A DNA stretch of 64,000 bases from Tessaracoccus sp. MC1865 (GCF_017815535.1 NZ_CP072596.1:1550001-1614000); one strand, 5' to 3'; counted from the first letter of the stretch, positions 50,216 through 60,845 are shown. Notes: a model not told the origin generated them from the letters alone. Numbers and translations are program-made.

Positions 50216-52867
50216 ATGAAGACCTCCGATATCCGGAGCAGGTTCGTCGACTTCTTCGCGGCACGGGACCACACCAAGGTCCCCAGCGCATCGCTGTTGT
50301 ACAACGACCCCACGCTGCTGTTCGTGAACGCGGGCATGGTGCCGTTCAAGCCCTACTTCCTGGGCGACGAGCCCGCACCGTACAAGCGCGCCGTGAGCTC
50401 GCAGAAGTGCGTCCGCACCCTCGACATCGACGAGGTGGGCAAGACCACCCGGCACGGCACCTTCTTCCAGATGCTGGGCAACTTCGCGTTCGGCGACTAC
50501 TTCAAGGAAGGCGCCATCCAGTACGCCTTTGACCTGGTGACGGGTTCCGAGGCCGACGGTGGATGGGGTTTCGACGCCGACAAGGTGTGGGTCACCGCGC
50601 TCCACGGTGACCAGGAGACCATGGACCTCTGGCGCACGATGGGCATCCCGCGCGAACACATCCAGGAGCGCGGGCTCAAGGACAACTACTGGCACATGGG
50701 CGTTCCCGGCCCCGGTGGGCCTTGCTCGGAGATCTACATCGACCGCGGGCCGGAGTTCGGCCCCGACGGCGGCCCGGAGGCAGACGAGGACCGCTTCCTC
50801 GAGATCTGGAACCTCGTGTTCCAGCAGGAGGAGCTCTCCGCGGTGCGCCGCAAGGACGACTTCGACGTCCTGCGCCCCTTGCCCCACCGCAACATCGACA
50901 CCGGCTCCGGCCTCGAACGCGTCGCCTACCTGAAGCAGGGGGTGGCGAACATGTACGAGATCGACGAGGTGTACCCCGTCATCGCCAAGGCGGCCGAGCT
51001 CTCGGGCAAGGCCTACGGCGCCTCGGACGTGGACGACGTCCGGTTCCGCGTCGTGGCAGACCACGTGCGCTCCGGCCTCATGCTGATGACCGACGGCGTG
51101 ACCCCCGGCAACGAGGCGCGCGGCTACGTGCTGCGTCGCCTCCTGCGCCGCGTCGTGCGCGCCATGCGCCTCCTCGGCGTGGGTGACCCAGTGCTGCAGG
51201 AACTGTTGCCCGTGTCCAAGGCCGCCATGCTGGGGTCGTTCCCGGAGATCGAAGAGGCCTGGGGCCGGGTGTCCCAGTCCGCCTACGCTGAGGAAGAGTC
51301 CTTCCGTCGCACCCTGCAGTCCGGCACCGTCATGTTCGACACCGCCGTCGGCGAGGTGAAGAAGTCGGCCACCACCACGCTGCCCGGTGACAAGGCCTTC
51401 CAGCTGCACGACACGTACGGGTTCCCGATCGACCTCACCATGGAGATGGCCAGCGAGGCCGGCCTCTCAGTGGACCGCGCCAAGTTCGACGAGCTCATGA
51501 AGGAGCAGAAGGAGCGCGCCCGCGCGGACTCCAAGGCGAAGAAGGGCGGGGCCGCCTCGGTGGAGGCCTACCGTCAGCTGCGCGAGAAGGGTGAGGTACC
51601 CTTCCTCGGCTACACGGACCTCTCCGTGGCCACCAGCGTGCGCGGGATCATCGCCGACGGCGTGAACGTCGACCGTGCAACGGACGGCACCACCGTCGAG
51701 ATCGTGCTGACGGAGACCCCGTTCTACGCGGAGGCCGGCGGCCAGGACGCAGACCGCGGCACCATCGTCGGCGACGGGTTCTCGCTCGACGTGATCGATG
51801 TGCAGCGCCCCGTGCCCGGCCTTGTCGTGCACCGGGTGGAGGTGTTCGGCGAACTGCCGCTCGGTGCGCAGGTTGACGCCCGCGTCGACGCCGCAGCGCG
51901 CCACGGTGCCTGCCAGGCGCACACCGCCACGCACATCGTGCACGCCGCGCTGCGCGAACTGGTGGGCTCCAACGCGACGCAGGCGGGCTCGTACAACAAG
52001 CCCGGCTACATGCGCTTCGACTTCTCCTCGCCGAAGGGCCTGTCGGACCAGCTCAAGGCGGAGGTCGAGGCCCGGGCCAACGAGGCGATCATCGCCAACT
52101 ACGCCGTGAGCGCCCAGGAGATGAAGCTGGAGGACGCCAAGGCACTCGGCGCCATGGCGATGTTCGGCGAGAAGTATCCGCCGGTCGTGCGCATGGTCGA
52201 GCTCGCGGGGCCGTGGTCGCGTGAACTGTGTGGGGGCACCCACGTCGCCAACACCGCGGAGATCGGTGTGCTCAACCTGCTCAGCGAGTCGTCGATCGGC
52301 TCCGGTGTGCGCCGCGTCGAGGCGCTGGTCAGCACGGATGCGTTCGCCAAGTTCGCGGCTGAGCGCGCGCTCGTCAACCAGCTGACCGACGCCCTGCGGG
52401 TGCGCCCGGACAACCTCGTGGAGCGGGTCGAGAAGATGGTGGCCCAGCTCAAGGATGCGGAGAAGGCGATCGCCAAGCTCCAGTCCGAGAAGTTGCTCGC
52501 CGGCGCCGCCTCGCTCGTCGAGCAGGCGGTGGACGTCAACGGCGTCCGTTTCCTCGGCGTGGAGACGCCCGGGGTGGGTGGCAACGAGCTGCGCACCCTG
52601 GCGCTCGACCTGCGCGAGCGGCTCGGGAGCGGGCCCGGCGTCGTCGCGCTGATCGGTGGCGCAGACAAGCCGACGGCGATCGTGGCCACCAACGAGGCCG
52701 CTCGCGGTCTGGGGCTCGGAGCCGGACGCCTGATCTCCGTCGCGTGCGCAGCAATGGGCGGCAAGGGCGGCGGCAAGGACGACCTGGCCCAGGGCGGCGG
52801 CACCGATGCGTCCGCCGGCCCGCAGGCCATCGCCGCTGTCCGCACCGCGCTGGAGGAGCGTGCCTGA
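50216..52867 (+). CDS. alaS: Alanyl-tRNA synthetase
   Basis: An 883-aa class II synthetase with the catalytic core (FFAARDHTKVPSASL, GMVPFKPYFLG), a central tRNA-binding domain, and an editing domain with the zinc-binding HTATH and CGGTH motifs. A C-terminal oligomerisation/DHHA1 domain with a Gly-rich GGKGGGKDD end follows. AAGGA precedes the ATG. The 3' end overlaps ruvX by 8 bases. Confidence 0.96.
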   Translation: MKTSDIRSRFVDFFAARDHTKVPSASLLYNDPTLLFVNAGMVPFKPYFLGDEPAPYKRAVSSQKCVRTLDIDEVGKTTRHGTFFQMLGNFAFGDYFKEGAIQYAFDLVTGSEADGGWGFDADKVWVTALHGDQETMDLWRTMGIPREHIQERGLKDNYWHMGVPGPGGPCSEIYIDRGPEFGPDGGPEADEDRFLEIWNLVFQQEELSAVRRKDDFDVLRPLPHRNIDTGSGLERVAYLKQGVANMYEIDEVYPVIAKAAELSGKAYGASDVDDVRFRVVADHVRSGLMLMTDGVTPGNEARGYVLRRLLRRVVRAMRLLGVGDPVLQELLPVSKAAMLGSFPEIEEAWGRVSQSAYAEEESFRRTLQSGTVMFDTAVGEVKKSATTTLPGDKAFQLHDTYGFPIDLTMEMASEAGLSVDRAKFDELMKEQKERARADSKAKKGGAASVEAYRQLREKGEVPFLGYTDLSVATSVRGIIADGVNVDRATDGTTVEIVLTETPFYAEAGGQDADRGTIVGDGFSLDVIDVQRPVPGLVVHRVEVFGELPLGAQVDARVDAAARHGACQAHTATHIVHAALRELVGSNATQAGSYNKPGYMRFDFSSPKGLSDQLKAEVEARANEAIIANYAVSAQEMKLEDAKALGAMAMFGEKYPPVVRMVELAGPWSRELCGGTHVANTAEIGVLNLLSESSIGSGVRRVEALVSTDAFAKFAAERALVNQLTDALRVRPDNLVERVEKMVAQLKDAEKAIAKLQSEKLLAGAASLVEQAVDVNGVRFLGVETPGVGGNELRTLALDLRERLGSGPGVVALIGGADKPTAIVATNEAARGLGLGAGRLISVACAAMGGKGGGKDDLAQGGGTDASAGPQAIAAVRTALEERA

Positions 52868-53321
52868 GGGTGCGCGCCTCGGGATCGACTGGGGCAAGGC
52901 GAGGATCGGGGTCGCGGCGTGCAACGCCGGGGTCTCCTTCGCCTACCCGGTCGAGACCGTGCCGGCGGGCCCCGGCGAGATGCAGCGACTGGCGGCCATC
53001 GTGGCGGAGTACGAGCCTGAGGTTGTCTACGTGGGGCTCCCGCTCACCCTCGCCGGTGAACGCAGCTTCGCCGCGCAATTCGTCGTCGAGAAGGCGGCCC
53101 AGCTCGCCCGGGTGATCACGGCGACACCGGTGCGGCTCGTCGACGAAAGAATGAGCACCGCGTCGGCATCCCGTAGTCTGGGCGACGCAGGTCGTCGCGC
53201 CAAGCAGCAGCGCAGGGTCATCGACCAGGCTGCGGCCGTGGAGATCCTGCAGCGGACCCTCGACGCCGAAGGGCGAACGGGACACCCGGTCGGAGAATCT
53301 GTAGAGCTGGAGGCAGAGTGA
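52860..53321 (+). CDS. ruvX: Holliday junction resolvase-like RuvX (YqgF)
   Basis: A 153-aa RNase H-fold protein, essential in several bacteria for 16S rRNA 5'-end processing. It shows LGIDWGKARIGVA, YVGLPLTLAGE and the C-terminal LVDERMSTASA motif. The GTG lies inside the alaS end, preceded by GGAGGAGC from alaS codons. The order alaS-ruvX-mltG-aroE is the standard actinobacterial one. Confidence 0.92.
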   Translation: MPEGARLGIDWGKARIGVAACNAGVSFAYPVETVPAGPGEMQRLAAIVAEYEPEVVYVGLPLTLAGERSFAAQFVVEKAAQLARVITATPVRLVDERMSTASASRSLGDAGRRAKQQRRVIDQAAAVEILQRTLDAEGRTGHPVGESVELEAE

Positions 53322-54451
53322 ACGCGAAGTTCACCGATAACGATGGTCGTCTCAACTGGCGCCGCCTGGGTTACACGGCGCGCAGCGCCTTTGCGGTGCT
53401 GCTGTCGCTGGCGGTGCTCATCGGCGGCGGTTGGTTCGTCTACTCGAAGGCCAACGACGCCTACGTGTCCTGGCGCACCGCCGAGGACTACATGGGGGAG
53501 GGCACGGACGACGTCCAGATCGTCATCCCCCGGGGTGCAAGCATCACGCAGATCGGCGAGATCCTGCGCGAGGCGGGTGTCATCAAGTCCACCCGCACCT
53601 TCCGCCAGGTGGCCACGCGCAGCGGCGAGTCGGACCAGCTCCAGGCAGGGCGCTTCAACCTGAAGAAGGAACTGCCGGCTGAGACGGCGTTCACGATGCT
53701 GCTGGATCCGGAAAACGTGGAGCGCCTGATGGTGACCTTCCCCGAAGGCACCGTGTCCGTCAGGCAGTGGCAGATCATGGAACGGCCGGCCAACTCCGTG
53801 ATCGGGTTGACCTACGCCGACATGGAGGCCGCGGCAGCAGATCCCACCATCTACCCGCTGCCCGGCTATGCCAACGGCCAGTTGGAGGGCTTCCTGTTCC
53901 CGTCCACCTACCAGGTGGGGGAGCCGGCGGTCGCCTCGCACCTGATCGCCACCCAGGTGTCGCAGTTCAACCGCGTGGCGGACAAGATCAAGCTGGAGGA
54001 GGGGGCGCAGGCGCTGGGCGTCACGCCTCGCAACATCGTCACCACCGCGTCGATCATCGCCGCAGAGGTCAGCAGCGCCAAGGACCAGCCGATGGTGGCG
54101 CGCGTGATCTACAACCGCATCAACGCCGGCATGCCGCTGCAGATGGACTCCACCGTCCACTACGCAGTGCAGAGGTGGGACACGGTCACCACCACGGCCG
54201 AGGAACGCCAGAACCCGTCGCCGTACAACACCTATGTGCACAAGGGCTACCCGCCGGGCCCCATCAGCAACCCCGGCGAATCGGCCCTCCTCGCCGCGCT
54301 CAACCCGGCAGACACAGACGCGCTCTTCTTCGTGACGGTCAACCTGGACACCGGCGAGACGAAGTTCGCCGCCACCCTGGAGGAGCACCAGGCCAACCAG
54401 GCCGAGTTCCAGGCCTGGTGCCAGGCGAACACCGGCCGCTGCAGCGGATGA
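53318..54451 (+). CDS. mltG: Endolytic murein transglycosylase MltG
   Basis: A membrane-anchored YceG-family enzyme that cleaves nascent peptidoglycan glycan strands. The 377-aa protein has a short cytoplasmic N-terminus, one helix (AFAVLLSLAVLIGGGWFVY), a LysM-like subdomain (VIPRGASITQIGEILREAG) and the catalytic domain with the active Glu in ASIIAAEVSS, followed by VIYNRI, MPLQMDSTVHY and SPYNTYVHKGYPPGPISNPG. GTGA overlap with ruvX, ATGA overlap with aroE. Confidence 0.93.
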   Translation: MNAKFTDNDGRLNWRRLGYTARSAFAVLLSLAVLIGGGWFVYSKANDAYVSWRTAEDYMGEGTDDVQIVIPRGASITQIGEILREAGVIKSTRTFRQVATRSGESDQLQAGRFNLKKELPAETAFTMLLDPENVERLMVTFPEGTVSVRQWQIMERPANSVIGLTYADMEAAAADPTIYPLPGYANGQLEGFLFPSTYQVGEPAVASHLIATQVSQFNRVADKIKLEEGAQALGVTPRNIVTTASIIAAEVSSAKDQPMVARVIYNRINAGMPLQMDSTVHYAVQRWDTVTTTAEERQNPSPYNTYVHKGYPPGPISNPGESALLAALNPADTDALFFVTVNLDTGETKFAATLEEHQANQAEFQAWCQANTGRCSG

Positions 54452-55275
54452 GCGCCGGAGGTCGCTACCGGGCCGCCGTGATCGGCGACCCGGCCGAACA
54501 TTCGTTGTCGCCGGCCATCCACCGCGCCGGCTACCACGCCAACGGCCTCGTATGGCGCTATGACGCCGTCACCGTCACGCCCGAGGAACTCGACGGCTTC
54601 GTGCGGGCCCGCCTGAACGACCCGGCCTGGGCCGGTCTCAGCGTCACCGCCCCGCACAAGGAGGCCGTGCTGGCCTACGGGGAGGCCGACGAACCCACCC
54701 GGCTGGTGGGCAGCGGCAACACCCTCGTCTTCGGGGCTCAGCCCAGGGTCTACAACACCGACGTGCCCGGCTTCGTCCGGGCGTGGCGGGCGCACAGCCT
54801 CGGCACGCCCCGCGCAGCGGCCATCCTCGGCAACGGCGCCACGGCGCGTTCGCTGGTGCTCGCCCTCGCGGGGCTCGAGACCAGGGAGGTCATCGTGCTG
54901 GCCCGGCGCCCGGAGCGGGCGGCGTCGATCCTGGAGCTGGCCCGTACCCTCGGGCTGCACGCCGAGGTCAGCCTGCTGGGGGAGGGCGTCGGGCCCGTCG
55001 ACCTCGTGGCCAGCACCATCCCCGCCCCGGCCACGGCCGAGCACGCGACGAAACTGGCCGCGGAGGCCACGGTCGTCTTCGATGCGGTCTACGACCCCTG
55101 GCCGACGCCGCTCGGGCTCGCGGCCCGGGAAGCCGGCCGTTTCTCGCTCAACGGCCTTGACCTCCTGGCCGGTCAGGCGGTGGACCAGTTCTTCCTGCTC
55201 ACCGGGCACCGCGTGACGTTCGAGGACTGCCGTTCGGCAGCCGGTCGGGAACTCAAGAGGCGCTCCCTTCTCTGA
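54448..55275 (+). CDS. aroE: Shikimate dehydrogenase
   Basis: It reduces 3-dehydroshikimate to shikimate with NADPH. The 275-aa protein has the substrate motif [11 protein letters not shown], the catalytic Lys in [18 protein letters not shown] with the partner Asp, and a cofactor loop NGATARS. The segment SVTAPHK deviates from the commoner SVTMPHK/NVTIPHK but keeps the lysine. The start overlaps the mltG stop. Confidence 0.92.
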   Translation: MSAGGRYRAAVIGDPAEHSLSPAIHRAGYHANGLVWRYDAVTVTPEELDGFVRARLNDPAWAGLSVTAPHKEAVLAYGEADEPTRLVGSGNTLVFGAQPRVYNTDVPGFVRAWRAHSLGTPRAAAILGNGATARSLVLALAGLETREVIVLARRPERAASILELARTLGLHAEVSLLGEGVGPVDLVASTIPAPATAEHATKLAAEATVVFDAVYDPWPTPLGLAAREAGRFSLNGLDLLAGQAVDQFFLLTGHRVTFEDCRSAAGRELKRRSLL

Positions 55276-55281
55276 CACAAT
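55276..55281 (+). promoter_or_regulatory. -10 box for aroC (CACAAT), leaderless spacing
   Basis: CACAAT lies at the aroE stop and ends 7 bases before the aroC ATG at 55289, giving aroCKB its own promoter. Confidence 0.4.
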
Positions 55282-55288
55282 AACCCTC

Positions 55289-56485
55289 ATGCTTCGATAC
55301 CTGACTGCCGGTGAATCCCATGGCCAAGCGCTCATCGCCACCATGGAAGGCATCCCGGCCCATGTACGAGTGGGTGTCGAGGAGATCGCCCGGAACCTCG
55401 CCCGTCGCCGGCTGGGCGTCGGCCGCGGGGCACGGATGAAGTTCGAGGCCGATGAACTCACCCTGCTGGGCGGTTTCCGCCACGGGGAGACGATCGGTTC
55501 GCCCATCGCCGTCATGATCGGCAACACCGAGTGGCCCAAGTGGCAGAGGGTGATGGCGCCTGGTCACGTGGACGAGGCAGAGCTGGCTGAGTTGGCCCGC
55601 AACGCCAAGCTCACGCGTCCCCGCCCCGGTCACGCAGACCTGGCCGGCATGCAGAAGTACGACTTCGACGAGGCCCGCCCGCTGCTCGAACGCGCCTCCG
55701 CCCGGGAGACCGCCGCCCGCGTCGCGCTGGGCACCATCGCGCAGGCGTTCCTCGATCAGGCCTTCGGCATCACCGTGCTGAGCCACGTGGTGGAACTGGG
55801 CCCCGTGCGGGCCGGCCGCGAAGACCTCCCCACCATCGCGGACCTGGCCGCCATCGACGAGGACCCGGTGCGGTGCTTCGACGCTGAGGCCTCCGTCGCG
55901 ATGCAGGCAGAGGTGGAGGCCTGCCAGAAGGAGGGCGACACCATGGGCGGCGTCGTCGAGGTGCTGGCCTGGGGACTGCCCCCGGGCCTCGGTTCACACT
56001 CGCAGGGAGACCGGCGCCTCGACGCGAAGCTGGCCGGCGCGCTGATGGGCATCCAGGCCATCAAGGGCGTCGAGGTGGGTGACGGCTTCACCCTCGCCCG
56101 CACCCGCGGTTCGCTGGCCCACGACGAGATCCTGCCCGCCGACGGCGGCATCCGCCGCGCCTCGCACCGCTCGGGCGGCACCGAGGGCGGCATGTCCACC
56201 GGGGAGGTGCTGCGCGTCCGCGCCGCGATGAAGCCCATCGCCACCGTCCCGCGCGCGCTGCGCACCATCGACACCACCACCGGTGAGGCCGCCGCGGCCC
56301 ACCACCAGCGCTCAGACGTGTGTGCCGTGCCCGCCGCCGGCGTCGTGGGTGAGGCCATGGTGGCGCTCGTGCTGGCGGAGGTCGCGCTGGAGAAGTTCGG
56401 CGGCGACTCCGTGGGGGAGACCCGCCGCAACTACGAGTCCTACCTGGCAGACGTGGCCGCCCGCGGCCTGGAGATCGGCCGATGA
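55289..56485 (+). CDS. aroC: Chorismate synthase
   Basis: The last step of the shikimate pathway, FMN-dependent elimination of phosphate from EPSP. The 398-aa protein shows the three signatures [31 protein letters not shown] and the C-terminal [17 protein letters not shown], plus [21 protein letters not shown] overlap with aroK. Confidence 0.96.
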   Translation: MLRYLTAGESHGQALIATMEGIPAHVRVGVEEIARNLARRRLGVGRGARMKFEADELTLLGGFRHGETIGSPIAVMIGNTEWPKWQRVMAPGHVDEAELAELARNAKLTRPRPGHADLAGMQKYDFDEARPLLERASARETAARVALGTIAQAFLDQAFGITVLSHVVELGPVRAGREDLPTIADLAAIDEDPVRCFDAEASVAMQAEVEACQKEGDTMGGVVEVLAWGLPPGLGSHSQGDRRLDAKLAGALMGIQAIKGVEVGDGFTLARTRGSLAHDEILPADGGIRRASHRSGGTEGGMSTGEVLRVRAAMKPIATVPRALRTIDTTTGEAAAAHHQRSDVCAVPAAGVVGEAMVALVLAEVALEKFGGDSVGETRRNYESYLADVAARGLEIGR

Positions 56486-57000
56486 GCATCGTTCTGGTCG
56501 GCGCCCCCGGCGCAGGCAAGTCCACCGTCGGCAAGAGGCTCGCCCGGAAGCTGGGCAAGACCTTCGTCGACGTGGACCAGCGCATCGAAGAGGTTGAGGG
56601 CAAGCCCGTCGCGGAGATCTTCGCCGACGAGGGCGAGGCGTACTTCCGTGCCCTCGAGCAGGAGGCCACCCTGGAGTTGCTCGAGGCATATGAGGTGGTG
56701 TCGCTCGGCGGTGGCTCCGTGATGAACGAGGCCATCCAGCAGGCGCTGCGCGACGGCGGCCACGAGGTGATCTGGCTGAAGGTGTCCATCGGGCAGGCCA
56801 CGCGCAGAGTCGGCATGAACAAGGCACGCCCCATGCTGCTGGGCAATGTGCGCGGCCGCCTCATCGAACTGCTGCGGGAGCGGAATCCGGTTTATGAAGC
56901 GCTGGCCACCCAGATCGTGGAGACTGATGGTCACGGCAGTTCCGAGGTCGCCGACGACCTTGCCGCTGAACGTGGTGCTCAGGGAGGAGCGGAAGAATGA
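56482..57000 (+). CDS. aroK: Shikimate kinase
   Basis: A 172-aa P-loop kinase that phosphorylates shikimate: Walker [13 protein letters not shown], the DVDQRIE substrate-binding Asp, FRALEQEA, and GGGSV. The lid Arg is in NKARPML. It overlaps both aroC and aroB by 4 bases. Confidence 0.94.
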   Translation: MSIVLVGAPGAGKSTVGKRLARKLGKTFVDVDQRIEEVEGKPVAEIFADEGEAYFRALEQEATLELLEAYEVVSLGGGSVMNEAIQQALRDGGHEVIWLKVSIGQATRRVGMNKARPMLLGNVRGRLIELLRERNPVYEALATQIVETDGHGSSEVADDLAAERGAQGGAEE

Positions 57001-58070
57001 GCGTTCGCGTGGAATCCGCCCTCGGCCCCTACGAGGTCCACATCGACAGGGGCGCGCTCGCCCAGTTGCCCGGCTTGGTGGGCGACGCGACGAGGGTGGC
57101 CATCATCCATCCCGAACCGCTCTCGGCGATCGCCGCGCAGGTGGCCGGGATGCTAGAGCAACGCGTCCTGTTGCTGCCGGTGCCGGATGCCGAGGCGGCC
57201 AAGACCGTGGAGATGCTGAGCCGCTGCTGGAACGCCCTCGCTGAGGCCGGTTTCACGCGCAGTGACCTGGTGATCGGGATCGGCGGCGGTACCGCCACAG
57301 ACCTGGCCGGCTTCGTGGCCGCGTCCTGGTTGCGGGGAGTGCCCTACATCAGCATCCCCACCTCGGTGCTCGCGATGGTCGACGCGGCGGTGGGCGGCAA
57401 GACGGGCATCAACCTCGATGCCGGCAAGAACCTGGTGGGCGCGTTCTACGAGCCGGTGGGCGTGATCTGCGACCTGGCCCTGCTCGACAGCCTCCCGGAC
57501 CGCGACGTGCGCTCCGGCATGGCCGAGGTGCTGAAGTGCGGCTTCATCGCGGACACCCGCATCCTCGACCTGGCGCGTGAGGACCTGGCAGATGCCGCGG
57601 ATGTGCGCAGCGACCGTTTCGCCGAACTCGTCACCCGCGCCGTCCAGGTGAAGGCGACGGTGGTGGCCGCAGATTTCCGCGAGGCGACGTCGAAGGGCGC
57701 CAGCGTTGGGCGTGAGTCGCTCAACTACGGCCACACGCTCGGGCACGCAATCGAGGCGCACGCGCGCTACACGTGGCGCCACGGCGATGCGATCGCCGTC
57801 GGCCTGGCCTGGTGTTCGCGGGTGTCGCGGCAGTTGCTGGGGCTCGACCACGAGTCGGTCGCCATGCACGACGACCTCCTCGGCGGATTGGGCCTGCCGC
57901 TGCGCTACGAGCAGTCGGCGTGGGAGGACCTGCGCGCCATCATGAACCTCGACAAGAAGGCCCGCGGCAACATCCTGCGGATCGTCGGCATCACGGAGTT
58001 CGGCAAGCCCGTCATCATCGACGCGCCGGATGAGCGGGCCATGGAAGCCGCCTACCGCGAACTCTGCTGA
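56997..58070 (+). CDS. aroB: 3-Dehydroquinate synthase
   Basis: It converts DAHP to 3-dehydroquinate using NAD+ and a divalent metal. The 357-aa protein has GIGGGTATDLAGFVAAS, PTSVLAMVDAAVGGKTGIN, the metal ligands in LNYGHTLGHAIE and HGDAIAVGL. The next step, aroD/aroQ, is not in the window. Confidence 0.96.
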   Translation: MSVRVESALGPYEVHIDRGALAQLPGLVGDATRVAIIHPEPLSAIAAQVAGMLEQRVLLLPVPDAEAAKTVEMLSRCWNALAEAGFTRSDLVIGIGGGTATDLAGFVAASWLRGVPYISIPTSVLAMVDAAVGGKTGINLDAGKNLVGAFYEPVGVICDLALLDSLPDRDVRSGMAEVLKCGFIADTRILDLAREDLADAADVRSDRFAELVTRAVQVKATVVAADFREATSKGASVGRESLNYGHTLGHAIEAHARYTWRHGDAIAVGLAWCSRVSRQLLGLDHESVAMHDDLLGGLGLPLRYEQSAWEDLRAIMNLDKKARGNILRIVGITEFGKPVIIDAPDERAMEAAYRELC

Positions 58071-58091
58071 CGAGGCCGACATGCACAAGGA

Positions 58092-58118
58092 CCCCGGCAA
58101 CGCACAGCGTTGCCGGGG
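58092..58118. terminator. Hairpin between convergent aroB and the nuclease gene
   Basis: CCCCGGCAACGC (58092-58103) pairs perfectly with GCGTTGCCGGGG (58107-58118) across a 3-base loop. Only a weak T-rich stretch follows on the plus strand. It lies in the 66-base gap between two converging genes and can serve both. Confidence 0.7.
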
Positions 58119-58136
58119 CCCGATGTTTATGTGTGG

Positions 58137-60845
58137 TTACCGCTTGCGGACAGGCGGCTGGGCCGCTGTCTTGGGCTTGACCTGTAGCAGGACAGTGTCG
58201 CTGCTCGTGTTGCCGGCCGGATCCGAGACGCGGATCGTCACCTTGTACGACCGGGGGCCGGTCGGTGTTCCGCTGAGGGTTCCGTCCGCGTCGATCGTCA
58301 GCCAGGCGGGGTTGCCGAGCACGCTGTAGGTCAGGTCGGCCGAATCGTCGGTGGCCTGTACCTGCAGTGAGAAGTGCCTTCCCACCGTCAGCTTCTGGTG
58401 TGCAATCTCGGAGATCATCGGAGAGGTGACGTCCGGCTGTGGTGCCTTGATGCCCACCAGGACAGGGTCGTGGTCCGACGACGCGAACTCGTCGACGGCG
58501 TGGAAATCGGTGATGTTGTAGTTGCGGCGCGAGTACTGGAACGCGATCGACTCGTCGCCGTTGATGTTCCAGACCGCCGCATCGGTGACGAGGGCCAGGG
58601 CCGCGTCATTGGCGAACACGTGGTCCAGCGAACCGAGGCGGCCGCTGAACTGGTAGGTCGCGTCCTCGGTCACGCCACCCTGGGTCAGGTTGGTGAAGCC
58701 GGCGTCCTCGATGAACTGGACCGGGGTCTCCATCGTGTACGCGTTGAAGTCGCCCATCAGGAACACGGGCTTGTCGGCGAAAGCCTCGAACGTGTTCGCC
58801 CAGGTGCTGAGGGCCTTGGCCTGAGCCTCGCGGGAGGGGTTGGCGTTGCCCTGGCCGGTGCCGTCGTCTTCACCGGAACCCTTCGACTTGAAGTGGTTCA
58901 CGATCGCGACGAACGTGGTGGTGCTGCCCTTGGCCTGGAACTCCTGGGCCAGCGGGTTGCGCGCGTCAGCGAACGCCGGGTCGAGCAGGATGTAGGACGG
59001 GCCGACGAGCTGGACGGTGTCGGGGTTGTAGATGAAGGCCGTGCGGATGACATCCTCGTTCGGGGTTGCCACTGTGGGGCTGGGTGCGAACGCCCAGTTG
59101 CCGCCGGCTGCGTTGAGCGCGGCCACCAGGGTGGAGAGCGCCTTGTCGCGGGGCTGGCCGGCCAGGTAGGTGATGGCGGCGCTGTTCTCGATCTCCTGAA
59201 GGCCCACGACATCGGCGTCCAGCTTGTTGATGGCCGTGACGATCTTGGCCTCCTGGTCGGCGAACGCCGATTCGGAGTAGGCACCGCGCACCTGGCAGTT
59301 GTTGGCGCCCACGGGGTTGCCCTCGCGGTCGCTGTAGTACGTGCAGTTGGCCTCGTTGACGCCCAGGTCATCGAAGTAGTTCAGCACGTTGAACGAGGCG
59401 AGCTGGATGTCGCCTCCCACCACGGGCGCGTCGGCCGGGCGGTCGTTCACGCTGGTGATGAAGGAGACCTCTGCGCCCGTGACCTGGCTGGTGGGCTGGA
59501 AGTTCCACTGGAAGCGGTAGTCGAGGATGACCGGCTCCGTGAACGTCACCGGGGAACCGGTGCGCATCGGCGTGGCCGCGCTCAGGTACGGCAACGGCGA
59601 GTTCTTGGCTGCGGCGTTGTTGGTGTAGTCCCAGCTGGAGCCGTCGTCGAGCGTGATCAGCCTGGTGAGGTTCTCGGCTTCGTAGGCGAGGGCCTCAGGC
59701 CCGGGACGGACCACGTCGGTGGCGGTGAACAGCGGCTCGTCACCGTAGGCGAGGCCGATCTGGCCGTAGCGGTTCAGGTCGTAGTTGTTGGTGATCGTGT
59801 AGCCGCCGGTGGGCAGCACGAGCATGCCTTCGTAGGCTTCCTTCGCGGCGTCGGTGCCGGGGAAGGTGGTCAGCGCCGTGGGGGTGACCGCGGCGCAGTC
59901 GGCAGCGGGCGTGAGCGTGGGGTTCGCGAGCTGGGTCAGGGTGAAGTGCTCACCGGCGGTACCGGTCACGGTGTAGCACTCGCCGATCGTCGCGTTGGCT
60001 GCGGCGTCGCCGAAGACGAAGATGCCATCAGAAGCATCACCGGGTGCCTTGGGCACGCCACCGGAGCCCGGGGTCTGGATGTAGGCACCGCGGAAGTTGC
60101 CGGTGGGATACGCCGCCGTGACGACGCCAGTGGTGGTCACGGTCTGGCCGGACAGGGGAGTGGCCGCGCCCGGGCCCTGGATCTCAGCGATCGGGGTCAC
60201 GGTGGGCTCGGTCGGGACCGTTGTGGTCTCCGTCGGCGTGGGGGTGGGGGTCCCGCCGCCTGTGATGGAGGAGTCCGAACCCGGGGTGGGTGTCTCGGTG
60301 AAATCGAAGTCCTCGGCGTTGTTGTCCGTGTCGGATGCGCCGGTGCGGGTGATGGAGCCTGGGGTGGAGTTTCCACCGGTGTAGACGGCCGCGGCGGTCT
60401 CGTTGCGGACCGCCGTGCCGTAACCGACGATGTCGATCTCGACGTCGCCGTTCAGGAGGGTGATCGCACCGTTGGTGCCGCTGGGGGTGATGCCGCAGTC
60501 GAGCTGCACGGAGACGTCTGCGCCGACGGTGGCGTTGTTGGTGCCCGTGCCCACGACGAAGAACCCGCCGGGGGCGACTGTGCCCGAGAGACCACAGGTA
60601 CTGCCGACGCCGGCAGTGGTGGCCGAGCTGTAGCCGAGCTTCCAGCCCGTCAGGTCGATGGCCTGGGCGGTCGGGTTGTACAGCTCGACGAACTTCTTGT
60701 TGAACGGCTGGTTGGCGCTACCGCCGCGGGCGTAGACCTCGTTGATGACGAGGTGATCTGCTGGTACCGCCTGTGCCGGCGCAGCGACGAATGATGCGGC
60801 GAGCAATGCCGCTGTCGCAGCCAGCACGGTGAGGTGCTTGCGCAT
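58137..60845 (-). CDS. Secreted ExeM/NucH-type extracellular nuclease
   Basis: A 902-aa exported protein. A signal peptide ends near the APAQA segment (about residue 26). A lamin-tail domain (VINEVYARGGSANQPF onwards), a Thr/Pro linker (about 205-225), an OB-like region, an endonuclease/exonuclease/phosphatase domain (about 480-800) and a C-terminal immunoglobulin-like domain follow. Catalytic residues are intact: LQEIEN near 550, MGDFNAY near 697, SLDHVF and SSDHDPV near 788. No LPXTG or membrane anchor is seen, so it should be released. Extracellular DNA or RNA degradation for phosphate or nucleosides is likely. AGGAG precedes ATG 60845; the open frame continues 5' to 60938. Confidence 0.87.
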   Translation of the reverse strand: MRKHLTVLAATAALLAASFVAAPAQAVPADHLVINEVYARGGSANQPFNKKFVELYNPTAQAIDLTGWKLGYSSATTAGVGSTCGLSGTVAPGGFFVVGTGTNNATVGADVSVQLDCGITPSGTNGAITLLNGDVEIDIVGYGTAVRNETAAAVYTGGNSTPGSITRTGASDTDNNAEDFDFTETPTPGSDSSITGGGTPTPTPTETTTVPTEPTVTPIAEIQGPGAATPLSGQTVTTTGVVTAAYPTGNFRGAYIQTPGSGGVPKAPGDASDGIFVFGDAAANATIGECYTVTGTAGEHFTLTQLANPTLTPAADCAAVTPTALTTFPGTDAAKEAYEGMLVLPTGGYTITNNYDLNRYGQIGLAYGDEPLFTATDVVRPGPEALAYEAENLTRLITLDDGSSWDYTNNAAAKNSPLPYLSAATPMRTGSPVTFTEPVILDYRFQWNFQPTSQVTGAEVSFITSVNDRPADAPVVGGDIQLASFNVLNYFDDLGVNEANCTYYSDREGNPVGANNCQVRGAYSESAFADQEAKIVTAINKLDADVVGLQEIENSAAITYLAGQPRDKALSTLVAALNAAGGNWAFAPSPTVATPNEDVIRTAFIYNPDTVQLVGPSYILLDPAFADARNPLAQEFQAKGSTTTFVAIVNHFKSKGSGEDDGTGQGNANPSREAQAKALSTWANTFEAFADKPVFLMGDFNAYTMETPVQFIEDAGFTNLTQGGVTEDATYQFSGRLGSLDHVFANDAALALVTDAAVWNINGDESIAFQYSRRNYNITDFHAVDEFASSDHDPVLVGIKAPQPDVTSPMISEIAHQKLTVGRHFSLQVQATDDSADLTYSVLGNPAWLTIDADGTLSGTPTGPRSYKVTIRVSDPAGNTSSDTVLLQVKPKTAAQPPVRKR

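Noticed and set aside
60180-60260. Short tandem repeat or CRISPR-like signal in the nuclease gene
   Set aside because: It encodes the Thr/Pro linker; repeat units are too short and irregular, and there are no spacers.
58374-60794. An 806-codon plus-strand open frame opposite the nuclease gene
   Set aside because: The minus-strand product has a signal peptide, full catalytic motifs and a Shine-Dalgarno; the opposite frame is low-complexity Val/Gly/Arg.
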